Shown in pieces: positions 9,266 to 17,699 of a stretch of 64,000 bases of DNA (the stretch's first letter is position 1; each line of letters starts with the position of its first letter). The position numbers and the translations under genes are program-made. This DNA is from Apilactobacillus sp. (lineage in GTDB: Bacteria; Bacillota; Bacilli; Lactobacillales; Lactobacillaceae). The stretch covers positions 199,738-263,737 of the forward strand of contig NZ_JAMBKT010000001.1 in assembly GCF_025290035.1 (NCBI RefSeq), given 5' to 3'. The notes under the pieces were generated by a model. That model saw nothing but the letters and a program-made list of their open reading frames with translations. It searched no databases and was not told where the DNA came from.

Positions 9266-10084
9266 TTAAATATAATCAACGAATCTTGCTCTAAACTTGT
9301 AATGTAAATGTGATCCAATTAATAGGAAGAATAATACCATTAACCAGAAAATAAGCATTAACATAGGTTTTTGCCAGAACCAATCTTCACCTAACATTGA
9401 TTCTCTAAATCCTGAAACAATGTAGAAGAATGGGTTTAATTGTAAGAATCTAACAAAGAATGCTGGGAAAGCATTAGTTTCAAAGTTAAATAGCACACCA
9501 GACATGTAGAATAGAACTCTCATGATTGATTGTAAGAAAATTCTGTAATCACGAACCAAAATAGTTACCGTAGAGTTAAAGATTCCAAATGCCAATAACC
9601 AGCAAATCATTGCAAAGAAGTAGTAAATCCATTGAATCCAGTATATGTTAGGTAATACTCCACCCTTTAAGTATCCAAGAATAATTGAACAAGCAAGCAT
9701 TGCCCAGAAAGAACTTAGGTTAGTAAGAATCTTAATTGAAGGTAATACACTTACAGGGAATTTCATTTTTGATACCATTCCCACTTGTTGATAGATACTC
9801 TTAGAAGCGTCTAAAGTTACACTGTTCATGTAGAACCATGGAGTGATACCGATAACCATCCAAGTTAGGTAATCAACACTTCCAGATGTTCCCTTTTTCA
9901 ATCCAACCCCGAAAACTAACCAATAAATCATGATTTGGATAATTGGGTATAGGTATGCCCAAATAATTCCTAAATAATGACTTTGGTAGTCAGATTTGTC
10001 TTCATATTTAGATACTCTAAACATGATTGGTAAATTTTCAATTTGTTCTTTAATTAATGTAATGACTTCCTTCAAGTCGATCAC
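9266..10084 (-). CDS. tagG: Teichoic acid ABC exporter permease, TagG-like
   Basis: This ABC-2-type permease has six predicted membrane segments and a family N-terminus (YLGIIWAYLYPIIQI). It would flip polyprenol-linked teichoic acid or a related polyol-phosphate polymer across the membrane. It is 272 aa. The frame begins at GTG (10082-10084) with AAAGGAAGT close ahead; TTG three codons in is an alternative. It lies between TagB-like and TagF-like genes, which supports teichoic acid export. No ATP-binding partner (TagH) is adjacent or anywhere in the window, so the ATPase must be encoded elsewhere. Confidence 0.88.
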   Translation of the reverse strand: MIDLKEVITLIKEQIENLPIMFRVSKYEDKSDYQSHYLGIIWAYLYPIIQIMIYWLVFGVGLKKGTSGSVDYLTWMVIGITPWFYMNSVTLDASKSIYQQVGMVSKMKFPVSVLPSIKILTNLSSFWAMLACSIILGYLKGGVLPNIYWIQWIYYFFAMICWLLAFGIFNSTVTILVRDYRIFLQSIMRVLFYMSGVLFNFETNAFPAFFVRFLQLNPFFYIVSGFRESMLGEDWFWQKPMLMLIFWLMVLFFLLIGSHLHYKFRARFVDYI

Positions 10085-10091
10085 ACTTCCT

Positions 10092-11243
10092 TTACTTTAA
10101 AGTTTTTATATATTTATCAATAACTCTGGTTGTAGCAAAACCGTCATTATATTTGTTCCAATGATTATTAAAATTAGTAAAATCTGTTTTTTTATTTTCA
10201 CTAATTGCTGTTTTCAATTCATCCAATGTTTTAATTGGATTTGTTGGTAACCAATTTAACAAGTTCTCTTGCAATCCTGGCTTTTGTTTGTATTGTTCAA
10301 TATCAAACATAAAGAATAACAATGAATGTGCATTAGGTAGCAATGAGTAATCAAAAGCCACAGAAGAATAATCAGTAACTAACGTGTCTGTTACTGCTAG
10401 CAAATCAGTTGTTGAAAGTTGGTTACAGAATAAAACGTTTGGACATTTGGTTTCTTCCTGTAACTTACTTTCAATGTCACGCAATAATGGATGTAATTTT
10501 ATTACCACCATTGCATTTTCATCGTTAGATAATGCCTTGATTAATCCCTTAGGAGGATTAAAAGATTGTCCATCATCTCGATACGTTGGTGCATATAAAA
10601 TAACACGTTTATCCTTTAATTGTGGTGCGAAACTGTAAACTCTTCTTCTGGCAATTTGAAGCCATTTATCTTTAAAAAGTCTGTCTGATCGTGGATATCC
10701 CATCATTTGCATCTTATCAAATGAAACATGATAACTTTCTTCAAATACGTGTCCCATGGTTTCAGATGCAACAACGTATTCGTCAAAGCTATTATATACT
10801 TTTTGGAACCTTCTCTTATCAGAATTACTTCTATCTTTAGTTGATGGGTCTTGCCAGCCAAATTTCTTAATGGCACCATTTGCATGCCACAACTGAACAA
10901 CCTTTAGTTTTTTAGATTTAACAATTCCTCCCATAAATGGAAAGTAATTATCACAAAAAACAACATTACTTGCCATTATTTTTGGAATTAAATCCATTAT
11001 TAGCTTAAGGCCTTCTTGAAATTGTACTGTTTTAATACCATATGCTGCTAAGTCAGTAGCAGCTGCTTCATTTGAAGCTTCATAATAAACATAAAGGGTC
11101 TTATCTTTTGGCATTTTTCTTGCCATTGATTTAATTAATCCTAAATTATTATCAAAACTCATTATGTAAATTACATTTTGCTTTTTCTTAAAAAAGCAAA
11201 TTAACGAAACCAATCTAATTAAACATATATATATGACTTTCAA
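10092..11243 (-). CDS. CDP-glycerol glycerophosphotransferase, TagB/TarB-like
   Basis: This member of the CDP-glycerol glycerophosphotransferase family probably adds the first glycerol-phosphate(s) to the linkage unit. Motifs are QLWHANGAIKKFG, YAPTYRDDG and TDYSSVAFDYS. An N-terminal hydrophobic stretch (VIYICLIRLVSLICFF) would anchor it. The frame runs upstream to 11282, but a TTG at 11241-11243 has GGTGGG seven bases ahead, while the upstream TTG would coincide with the predicted transcript start, so I choose 11243 (383 aa). First gene of TagB-TagG-TagF-nfo. The WHANG variant, against WHGTP in its neighbour, fits a TagB-type role. Confidence 0.85.
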   Translation of the reverse strand: MKVIYICLIRLVSLICFFKKKQNVIYIMSFDNNLGLIKSMARKMPKDKTLYVYYEASNEAAATDLAAYGIKTVQFQEGLKLIMDLIPKIMASNVVFCDNYFPFMGGIVKSKKLKVVQLWHANGAIKKFGWQDPSTKDRSNSDKRRFQKVYNSFDEYVVASETMGHVFEESYHVSFDKMQMMGYPRSDRLFKDKWLQIARRRVYSFAPQLKDKRVILYAPTYRDDGQSFNPPKGLIKALSNDENAMVVIKLHPLLRDIESKLQEETKCPNVLFCNQLSTTDLLAVTDTLVTDYSSVAFDYSLLPNAHSLLFFMFDIEQYKQKPGLQENLLNWLPTNPIKTLDELKTAISENKKTDFTNFNNHWNKYNDGFATTRVIDKYIKTLK

Positions 11244-11288
11244 AACATATCCCACCAAAATTTTAATAAAACTATCACACAATCCAGT

Positions 11289-11297
11289 ATTATAACA
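11289..11297 (-). promoter_or_regulatory. Extended -10 promoter of the teichoic acid cluster
   Basis: TGTTATAAT on the minus strand is a perfect -10 with the TG extension. There is no convincing -35. Transcription would start near 11282. Confidence 0.6.
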
Positions 11298-11322
11298 TAA
11301 TTAATAATTAAAATTTATTTTA

Positions 11323-12201
11323 TTATTCAAGTTTATGCTCATAAAAGTGACCCAATATAGTAGAAGCCTCTGTCACACTAGCAAATGCATGTTCATCAGA
11401 TTCATCCAGTGCTTCTTGCAATTCGGACATTTCATATCTAGAAATTGTTGTAAATAAAATGGTCTTGGTGTCATGTTGGTAAGCACCTTCTGCACCATGA
11501 ATGATAGTAATTCCTCTAGGAATATGATTTTGTACACTATCAATAACCGTTTTAGGATGATCTGTAACAATTAACACTTGCATTCTTTGCTGTCTAGTAT
11601 ATGCAAAATCGATTGCTTTAGCGTTAACTACAATCCCAATCGCTGAGTAGAAAGCATATGGCCAACCATAAGTGAATCCTGCCGCGGTAATAATAAAGAT
11701 ATTGAAAGCAATGTTAATTGTTCCAATACTTCGACCTGTTTTTCTTCGAATAACAATTCCTAAAATATCTAAACCACCGGTTGAAATCTCATTTTTCAGA
11801 CTCATACCGGTACCAAAACCATTAACCACTCCCCCAAAAATTGCACATATCATAGGATCATTGGTTAAATAAACTGGATGAAGTGCTTTGATCATAAAAC
11901 TGGCTAGAAAAACAGTTAAAATGGTAAAGCAGGTAAACTGATGTCCAATTTGCTTCCATGCTAGTATAAAGAATGGAATGTTTAAGCAGAACAAACCAAT
12001 TGATGGCGATATCGCAAATGGTAAAAATCTTTCTGAAAGTGTATTAATTAATTGTGATAACCCGGTAAAACCAGATGAATAAATTTTTCCAGGTGTCCAA
12101 AAAAAGTTCATGGCAATGGAAATCATAATTCCATACATGAAGGCTGTTGAAGCTTTTGCTAAATATTGATGTCTTCTCCAAATCCTTTGAACATCGTCCA
12201 T
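11323..12201 (-). CDS. YitT-family membrane protein with DUF2179 domain
   Basis: This is a YitT/DUF161 membrane protein with a C-terminal DUF2179 domain. About five hydrophobic segments fill residues 20-200, and the STGGLDILGIVIRRKTG signature is present. The soluble tail (about 205-290) carries the HGAEGAYQHDTKTILFTTISRYE segment typical of DUF2179. Function is unknown; a transport role is only suggested in the literature. I place the start at the second ATG (12199-12201) because AGAGG is too close to the first. It has its own promoter and precedes the TagB-like gene on the same strand. Confidence 0.87.
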   Translation of the reverse strand: MDDVQRIWRRHQYLAKASTAFMYGIMISIAMNFFWTPGKIYSSGFTGLSQLINTLSERFLPFAISPSIGLFCLNIPFFILAWKQIGHQFTCFTILTVFLASFMIKALHPVYLTNDPMICAIFGGVVNGFGTGMSLKNEISTGGLDILGIVIRRKTGRSIGTINIAFNIFIITAAGFTYGWPYAFYSAIGIVVNAKAIDFAYTRQQRMQVLIVTDHPKTVIDSVQNHIPRGITIIHGAEGAYQHDTKTILFTTISRYEMSELQEALDESDEHAFASVTEASTILGHFYEHKLE

Positions 12202-12233
12202 ATGTCTCATTACCTCTCATTTAATATGAAAAT

Positions 12234-12242
12234 AGTATAACA
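12234..12242 (-). promoter_or_regulatory. Extended -10 promoter of the YitT-family gene
   Basis: TGTTATACT on the minus strand lies directly after the aspS terminator and about 30 bases before the start codon. The -35 is weak. Confidence 0.5.
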
Positions 12243-12256
12243 CAAATAGTGATTAA

Positions 12257-12286
12257 AAAAAGGCTTCCCTATTGGGAAGCCTTTTT
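12257..12286 (-). terminator. Terminator of hisS-aspS
   Basis: AAGGCTTCCC-AATA-GGGAAGCCTT with flanking A and T runs immediately follows the aspS stop. Confidence 0.9.
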
Positions 12287-12290
12287 GATA

Positions 12291-14066
12291 TTAAATTTCG
12301 TCTTCGCTTTCTAAACCAAGATCATCTAATTGTTTCTTAGATACAGGTGCAGGAGCATTTGTCATTGGTTCAGTTGCTTTAGAATTCTTAGGGAATGCGA
12401 TAACATCTCTAATGTTTTCAGTTTGTGCCAATAATCTAGCAAAACGGTCAAGACCAATAGCTAGTCCTCCATGAGGTGGGAAACCGTAATCTAATGCATC
12501 TAAGAAGTAACCAAATTGTTCTTGAGCACTTTCTCTTGTAAAGCCTAAAGCTTTCAACATCTTCAATTGTAGTTCTTTAGTATGGATACGGATTGATCCA
12601 CCACCAAGTTCTAGACCATTTAGAATAATATCGTAGCTTTGTGCGTGAGCTTTATGTGGATCTTCGCCATCATTTAGGTAATGTTCATCACCTTCATTTG
12701 GCATTGTGAATGGATGGTGAGCTGGAACCCATCTGTCAATTCCTTCATCATATTCAAACAATGGCCAATCAACAACCCATAGGAAGTCGAATTCGTTTTC
12801 AGGAATCATGTCTAGTTCTTTTGCGATATCACATCTTAAGTAACCAAGTGTATCTGCGACAACTTTTTCACGATCAGCAGCGAATAATAGTAAATCACCA
12901 GATTTTGCTTCAGTAACTTCTAATAATTGAGCAACAACTTGATCATCAGTAAAGAATTTAGAAATTGGACCAGTTAAACCTTCGTCAGTAACCTTCATCC
13001 ATGCTAATCCCTTAGCACCAAATCTTTCAATGTATGCAGCATACTTATCAATATCTTTTCTAGAATATTTATCTGCACCACCAGGTACTGCGATTGCTTT
13101 AACCTTGCCACCATTTTCAATTGCACTGCTAAAGACCTTAAAGTCAACATCTTTAACAACATCTGACAAGTCTTTTAATTCCATACCAAATCTAACATCT
13201 GGTTGGTCGGTACCAAAACGGTCCATTGATTCTTGCCAAGTAATACGCTTAAATGGCGCTTTAATATCGATATTTAATGTATCTTTCATTACCTTCACAA
13301 TTAGACCTTCAGTTAACTTTTGAATGTCTTCAGCGTTTAAGAATGAAGTTTCCATATCAATTTGAGTAAATTCTGGTTGACGGTCACCACGTAAATCTTC
13401 ATCTCTAAAACAACGAGCAATTTGGTAGTAACGGTCGAAACCAGAACCCATTAATAGTTGTTTAAATAATTGAGGTGATTGAGGTAATGCGTAGAATGAA
13501 CCATGGTATAAACGTGATGGTACTAAGTAATCACGTGCACCTTCAGGTGTTGAAACAGTTAAGTTTGGTGTTTCAATATCCACAAATCCATTTTCATTGA
13601 AGTATTGATGAACCGCTTGGGTAATCTTACTTCTTAAAATAATACCCTTTTGTACTTCTGGTCTTCTTAAATCAAGATATCTATATTTTAACTTGGTTTC
13701 TTCAGACGCAGTAATATCATCCTTAATATCAAATGGAGGGTTTTCTGACTTGTTTAGAATTTTAACATCAGAAACTGCAATTTCAATTTTTCCAGTGTTG
13801 ATTTCGGTATTAATTTCTTTTTCATTTCTGGCAACTACAGTTCCCTTAACTTCGATAACATATTCGTTTCTTAATTGATCAGCGATTTCTAGTGCTTTAG
13901 CGCTATTTTTGTCACTGAAAACCAATTGCACGATTCCTTTTGTATCTCTTAAATCAACGAAAATTAATTTTCCTAAATCACGGCGTTTAGCAACCCATCC
14001 ATCTAAACACACTTCTTGGTTCAAGAAGCTTTCATCTACTAAACCACAATAAGTTGTTCGGTTCAT
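12291..14066 (-). CDS. aspS: Aspartyl-tRNA synthetase
   Basis: This bacterial-type class IIb enzyme (591 aa) charges tRNA-Asp. The order is an N-terminal OB anticodon-binding domain, class II motif 1, motif 2 ([20 protein letters not shown]), a GAD insertion domain (about 300-400) and motif 3 ([13 protein letters not shown]). The start ATG follows a GGAGAG site. It is the second gene of hisS-aspS, so the T-box upstream of hisS controls it too. Confidence 0.97.
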   Translation of the reverse strand: MNRTTYCGLVDESFLNQEVCLDGWVAKRRDLGKLIFVDLRDTKGIVQLVFSDKNSAKALEIADQLRNEYVIEVKGTVVARNEKEINTEINTGKIEIAVSDVKILNKSENPPFDIKDDITASEETKLKYRYLDLRRPEVQKGIILRSKITQAVHQYFNENGFVDIETPNLTVSTPEGARDYLVPSRLYHGSFYALPQSPQLFKQLLMGSGFDRYYQIARCFRDEDLRGDRQPEFTQIDMETSFLNAEDIQKLTEGLIVKVMKDTLNIDIKAPFKRITWQESMDRFGTDQPDVRFGMELKDLSDVVKDVDFKVFSSAIENGGKVKAIAVPGGADKYSRKDIDKYAAYIERFGAKGLAWMKVTDEGLTGPISKFFTDDQVVAQLLEVTEAKSGDLLLFAADREKVVADTLGYLRCDIAKELDMIPENEFDFLWVVDWPLFEYDEGIDRWVPAHHPFTMPNEGDEHYLNDGEDPHKAHAQSYDIILNGLELGGGSIRIHTKELQLKMLKALGFTRESAQEQFGYFLDALDYGFPPHGGLAIGLDRFARLLAQTENIRDVIAFPKNSKATEPMTNAPAPVSKKQLDDLGLESEDEI

Positions 14067-14084
14067 ATCATATCTCTCCTTATT

Positions 14085-15383
14085 TTATAAATTATCAGAA
14101 TCAAATTCATTTAATAATTCTGCAAATCGAGTTTTAACATCATTAATTCCAACAGTTATTTCTTTTCCATCTGCCATATTCTTTAAATGAATGGTATTAT
14201 TTTCTAATTCTTTTTCACCTAAAGTTAAGGTGAATTTGGCATTTAACTTGTCAGCACTCTTAAATTGCGCTTTTGGCTTTCTATCTAGATAGTCTTTATC
14301 TGCAGCGAAACCATTATCTCTTAGTGCTTGCACAACCTTAAATGCTTCTAAACTAGCTTCTTCACCAATACCAACTACATACGCATCTAAAGCATTAAAG
14401 TTTGGAAATACAAATTCTTTGGAATTCATTAGTAATAGTAGTCTTTCAACTCCTAATCCAAATCCAACTCCTGGCATTTGTGGTCCACCCAATTCTTCCA
14501 CTAGTCCATCGTAACGACCACCAGCACAAATTGTTGTGTATCCTTCACCTAATTCTTTAGCATTAGCCATAATTTCGAAGATAGTGTGGTTATAGTAATC
14601 TAGTCCACGTACCATTGTATGGTCAACGTCATATTTGATTCCTAAACCATCCAGCATTCTGGTTACCTTATCAAAATGATTTTGAGCATCATCAGTTAAA
14701 TAATCCAAAATTGATGGAGCACCATCAACAATTAGTTGATCTTCTGGAGCTTTACTATCTAAAACTCTTAATGGATTTTTGTGTAATCTTTCCTTTGAAT
14801 CATCACTTAATTCTTCAAAATGAGGTTCTAAGTAGTCGATTAGCGCTTGACGATAGTTTGCTCTAGTTTCTTTATCACCTAGGGTATTAATTGCAATTCT
14901 CAAATCATCGATTCCTAAGTGTTGTAAGTAATCAACAGCCATTGAAATAACTTCAACATCTAATTGTGGTGATTCGCTTCCAAAAGCTTCCACTCCAATT
15001 TGATGAAATTCTCTTAGTCTTCCAGATTGTGGACGTTCGTATCTAAACATTGGTCCCATGTAGAACATCTTAACTGGTTTTGGTGTGTCTGGACCGAATA
15101 ATTTATTTTCGACAAATGATCTTACGACCCCTGCAGTCCCTTCAGGTCTTAAGGTAATATGACGATCACCTTTATCATAAAAATCATACATTTCTTTTGT
15201 AACAATATCAGAAGTTTCACCTGATGTTCTAGAAAAAACATCGAAGCTTTCAAACATTGGTGTTCTTATTTCTTGATATCTGTAATCTGAAAAAAGCATT
15301 CTTGCTGTTTCTTCAACAAATTGCCATTGTTCTGATTCACCTGGCAAAATATCTGCGGTTCCTTTTGGACGTTGATATCGCAT
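14085..15383 (-). CDS. hisS: Histidyl-tRNA synthetase
   Basis: This class II enzyme (432 aa) charges tRNA-His. Motif 1 lies near the N-terminus ([15 protein letters not shown]), motif 2 includes [16 protein letters not shown], and the two histidine-binding stretches are [11 protein letters not shown] and GGRYDGL. The frame is open 23 codons upstream into the leader hairpin, but the ATG at 15381-15383 has GGAGGG ahead and gives the standard MRYQRPKGT start. It is followed by aspS 18 bases downstream. Confidence 0.97.
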   Translation of the reverse strand: MRYQRPKGTADILPGESEQWQFVEETARMLFSDYRYQEIRTPMFESFDVFSRTSGETSDIVTKEMYDFYDKGDRHITLRPEGTAGVVRSFVENKLFGPDTPKPVKMFYMGPMFRYERPQSGRLREFHQIGVEAFGSESPQLDVEVISMAVDYLQHLGIDDLRIAINTLGDKETRANYRQALIDYLEPHFEELSDDSKERLHKNPLRVLDSKAPEDQLIVDGAPSILDYLTDDAQNHFDKVTRMLDGLGIKYDVDHTMVRGLDYYNHTIFEIMANAKELGEGYTTICAGGRYDGLVEELGGPQMPGVGFGLGVERLLLLMNSKEFVFPNFNALDAYVVGIGEEASLEAFKVVQALRDNGFAADKDYLDRKPKAQFKSADKLNAKFTLTLGEKELENNTIHLKNMADGKEITVGINDVKTRFAELLNEFDSDNL

Positions 15384-15417
15384 GTTAATCCCTCCGATAA
15401 CGTATTTATAAACTGAT

Positions 15418-15640
15418 AAAAAAAGCCCTTGTCTAAAAAAATATTTAGACAAGGGCGCAAAAGCACGGTACCACCTTTTTTTAACTCTTATGTAACGTAT
15501 AATAACGAATGGTATAAGACCATTAGCCTAAAAAGTGTCTTTCCGAACTCAATTCGTCGTTATTTCACCAAAACTAACGCTCTCTTTTTTCGAAATAAAT
15601 CCGTACTTTTCTTTTCTTCATCAGCAACTATTCTATTCAT
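15418..15640 (-). promoter_or_regulatory. T-box leader of hisS-aspS
   Basis: The minus-strand leader has the T-box core GGTGGTACCGTG and a strong terminator (GCCCTTGTCTAAA / TTTAGACAAGGGC, about 15418-15457, then U7). By alignment with the glyQS leader the specifier position reads GAC (complement 15537-15539) followed by A, an aspartate codon. CAC (His) overlaps it in GACAC (15535-15539). The 5' boundary is approximate. Confidence 0.88.
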
Positions 15641-15645
15641 GTTTC

Positions 15646-15674
15646 AGATTAATGTAATTTAATAAAAAAGTCAA
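15646..15674 (-). promoter_or_regulatory. Promoter of the hisS-aspS leader
   Basis: TTGACT (15669-15674) and TAATCT (15646-15651) lie 17 bp apart on the minus strand. This promoter stands back to back with that of the divergent kinase gene. Confidence 0.55.
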
Positions 15675-15685
15675 GAACTCAAATG

Positions 15686-15714
15686 TTTACGAAGCAAAAA
15701 ATAAATTGTACAAT
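15686..15714 (+). promoter_or_regulatory. Promoter of the fructosamine kinase-like gene
   Basis: TTTACG (15686-15691) and TACAAT (15709-15714) lie 17 bp apart, 19 bases before the ATG. The -35 elements of the two divergent promoters are only 11 bp apart. Confidence 0.7.
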
Positions 15715-15732
15715 GCCCTCGAGGTGATATTA

Positions 15733-16578
15733 ATGAGTAGATTATCAAGTGAATGGTTGAAAAATTTACCATTTCAAAACGTTTCTGAAATTTCTTCGGT
15801 TAGTGGCGGTGATATAAACGAAGCTTATTCAATAGTAGCTGATAACAAAGAATATTTTATGAAAGTTCAACCAAATAAAGGAAAACAATTCTTTGAACAT
15901 GAAGTTGAAGGAATTAATAAACTTAGCGAGAGATGTTTAACACCTCAAATCGTTACTTATGGTGAAATTGATGGTGATGGTTATCTAATTCAAAATTGGT
16001 TAGATTTATCCCACATTGGTGATCAAAATAAACTAGGTAAACTGCTTGCAAATGTCCACCATGAAATTGGTCCGAATTTTGGTTTGAATCATAATTTTGA
16101 TTTAGGTAAGATTCCTAAAAATAATCATTGGCAAGATAGCTGGTCATCATTTTTCATTGACCAAAGATTAGCTCCTCTTATTCAAAGGGCAATCGATCAA
16201 GGATTAATTAATAATAATGAGCTGGATAAATTTAACAATGTTATCAACTCTTTTAAAATTGACATGAAAAGTCACAAAAGTGTTCCATCCCTCTTACACG
16301 GTGACCTTTGGAGTGGTAATTTTTCTTTTGTTAATGGTGAACCAATTTTAATTGACCCTGATGTTTTCTATGGCGACAGAGAATTTGACATCGGGGTTAG
16401 TACAGTTTTCGGTGGATTTAATTCAGAATTTTATGAATCATATAATCAAAACTTTCCACTAGATGAAGGTTGGCAACATAGAATTAAGTATTATCAACTA
16501 TACTATTTAACTGCTCATTTAGTTATGTTTGGCCAAATGTATCTTCCATCTGTAATTTCAATACTAGATCAATTCTGA
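15733..16578 (+). CDS. Fructosamine kinase family protein
   Basis: This 281-residue small-molecule kinase fold protein belongs to the fructosamine-3-kinase/APH-like family. In bacteria such enzymes phosphorylate ribulosamine or related glycation adducts; the true substrate here is unknown. Catalytic HGDLWSGN and metal-binding IDPDVFYGDREFDI motifs are intact, and the N-terminus has SGGDINEAYSI. The ATG at 15733 has GAGGTGAT ahead; the open frame begins earlier inside the promoter. Its 3' end overlaps the convergent HAD gene by 15 bases. Confidence 0.88.
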   Translation: MSRLSSEWLKNLPFQNVSEISSVSGGDINEAYSIVADNKEYFMKVQPNKGKQFFEHEVEGINKLSERCLTPQIVTYGEIDGDGYLIQNWLDLSHIGDQNKLGKLLANVHHEIGPNFGLNHNFDLGKIPKNNHWQDSWSSFFIDQRLAPLIQRAIDQGLINNNELDKFNNVINSFKIDMKSHKSVPSLLHGDLWSGNFSFVNGEPILIDPDVFYGDREFDIGVSTVFGGFNSEFYESYNQNFPLDEGWQHRIKYYQLYYLTAHLVMFGQMYLPSVISILDQF

Positions 16579-17196
16579 ATTTAATAAATCATAGTAGTTA
16601 TTAAAGTTAAATTCTGGGTCCCCTGTTGAATTAATCATTGCATCAGGATCAAATAAACATCCCTTGATTCCAGCATTATGTGCCGCATCTATATCTAATT
16701 TACGGTCTCCAACCATAATCGTATTTTCTCGATTTAAGTTGTTATTGTTAATAAGGTAATTTAAAGATTCAGGATCTGGTTTACGCTTAAAATTATGATT
16801 CTTAGTAACTATCTCAGCAAACAACGTATCGATAGAATGTTTTTGCAATAATTTAATTGCTGTATCATCACGATGTGTAAGAATAAAATTCTTCCCACCG
16901 TCTTCGATATTCTTAGTTAACACCTGTTTTATGTTTAAAAATAGATTAGCATCCACTATATTCTCGCTCTCATTTTTACGATAATATTCAGATAAAATTG
17001 ATTCACTTAGGTTAAAGTGAGCTGAATATTTTTGTAAACAAGTAGCAAGGGAATGTCTTCTCATAATTTGATTAATTTCATAGTCGTCAATTTCAAAATC
17101 ATCGACCTTGAGTTGAACTAATGAATCTACAAACGCGTCAACCATGATTGGATATGTATCCATTATGGTTCCATCAAAATCAAAAATCATATTCAT
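16564..17196 (-). CDS. HAD-superfamily phosphatase (subfamily IA)
   Basis: This 210-residue haloacid dehalogenase-type hydrolase has motif I DFDGTIMDT (nucleophile and acid aspartates), motif II (ILTHRD), the lysine RKPDPE, and motif IV VGDRKLDID. A helical cap lies between motifs I and II. It resembles phosphoglycolate phosphatase-like or beta-phosphoglucomutase-like proteins, but the substrate cannot be assigned. AGGAG stands ahead of the ATG. It follows dtd across a terminator and converges on the fructosamine kinase homologue with a 15-base overlap. Confidence 0.85.
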   Translation of the reverse strand: MNMIFDFDGTIMDTYPIMVDAFVDSLVQLKVDDFEIDDYEINQIMRRHSLATCLQKYSAHFNLSESILSEYYRKNESENIVDANLFLNIKQVLTKNIEDGGKNFILTHRDDTAIKLLQKHSIDTLFAEIVTKNHNFKRKPDPESLNYLINNNNLNRENTIMVGDRKLDIDAAHNAGIKGCLFDPDAMINSTGDPEFNFNNYYDLLNSELI

Positions 17197-17215
17197 ATAA
17201 AATAATCTCCTAATT

Positions 17216-17243
17216 AAAAAAGAGCTTTAATAAGCTCTTTTTA
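17216..17243 (-). terminator. Terminator after dtd
   Basis: AAAGAGCTT-TAAT-AAGCTCTTT with U run on the minus strand, right at the dtd stop codon. Confidence 0.85.
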
Positions 17244-17687
17244 TTTGTTTTCAGTGTCAAAAAAGATTGTAAATGGTCCATCATTAAGTAGCTGAACTTG
17301 CATATCAGCACCAAAGCTACCAGTTTCAACGTGGTTACCAGCTTGTCTTAATTCTTCATTAAATTTATCATACATGTCTGACGCAAAATCTGGTTTACCT
17401 GCCTTTACAAAAGATGGACGATTTCCTTTCTTAGTATCTGCATACAATGTGAATTGCGATACAGATAAGATATCTCCATTAATATCCTTAAGGCTTAGAT
17501 TAGTTTTACCTTCATCATCAGCGAATATTCTTAGATTAGTAATCTTTCTAACCAAGTAATCAATATCATCTTCGGTATCAGTGTCTTTAACACCCACTAA
17601 TAATAAATATCCTTGGTTTATTTCACCTATACATTCTTCGTCGACTGAAACGCTTGCATTCGCAACTCTTTGTAGTAAAACTCTCAT
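17241..17687 (-). CDS. dtd: D-aminoacyl-tRNA deacylase
   Basis: DTD hydrolyses D-aminoacyl-tRNA and also glycine mischarged on tRNA-Ala, as a translation quality check. The 148-residue protein has the SQFTLYAD catalytic motif and the C-terminal NDGPFT variant of the NxGP(V/F)T motif that provides the cross-subunit Gly-Pro. The N-terminus MRVLLQRV is standard. It lies 12 bases after relA, a conserved Firmicutes pairing. Confidence 0.96.
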   Translation of the reverse strand: MRVLLQRVANASVSVDEECIGEINQGYLLLVGVKDTDTEDDIDYLVRKITNLRIFADDEGKTNLSLKDINGDILSVSQFTLYADTKKGNRPSFVKAGKPDFASDMYDKFNEELRQAGNHVETGSFGADMQVQLLNDGPFTIFFDTENK

Positions 17688-17699
17688 CTAAACTACTCC

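Noticed and set aside
15429..15662. Plus-strand frame of 77 codons in the hisS leader
   Set aside because: It lies exactly over the T-box RNA and its terminator, which explain the sequence better.
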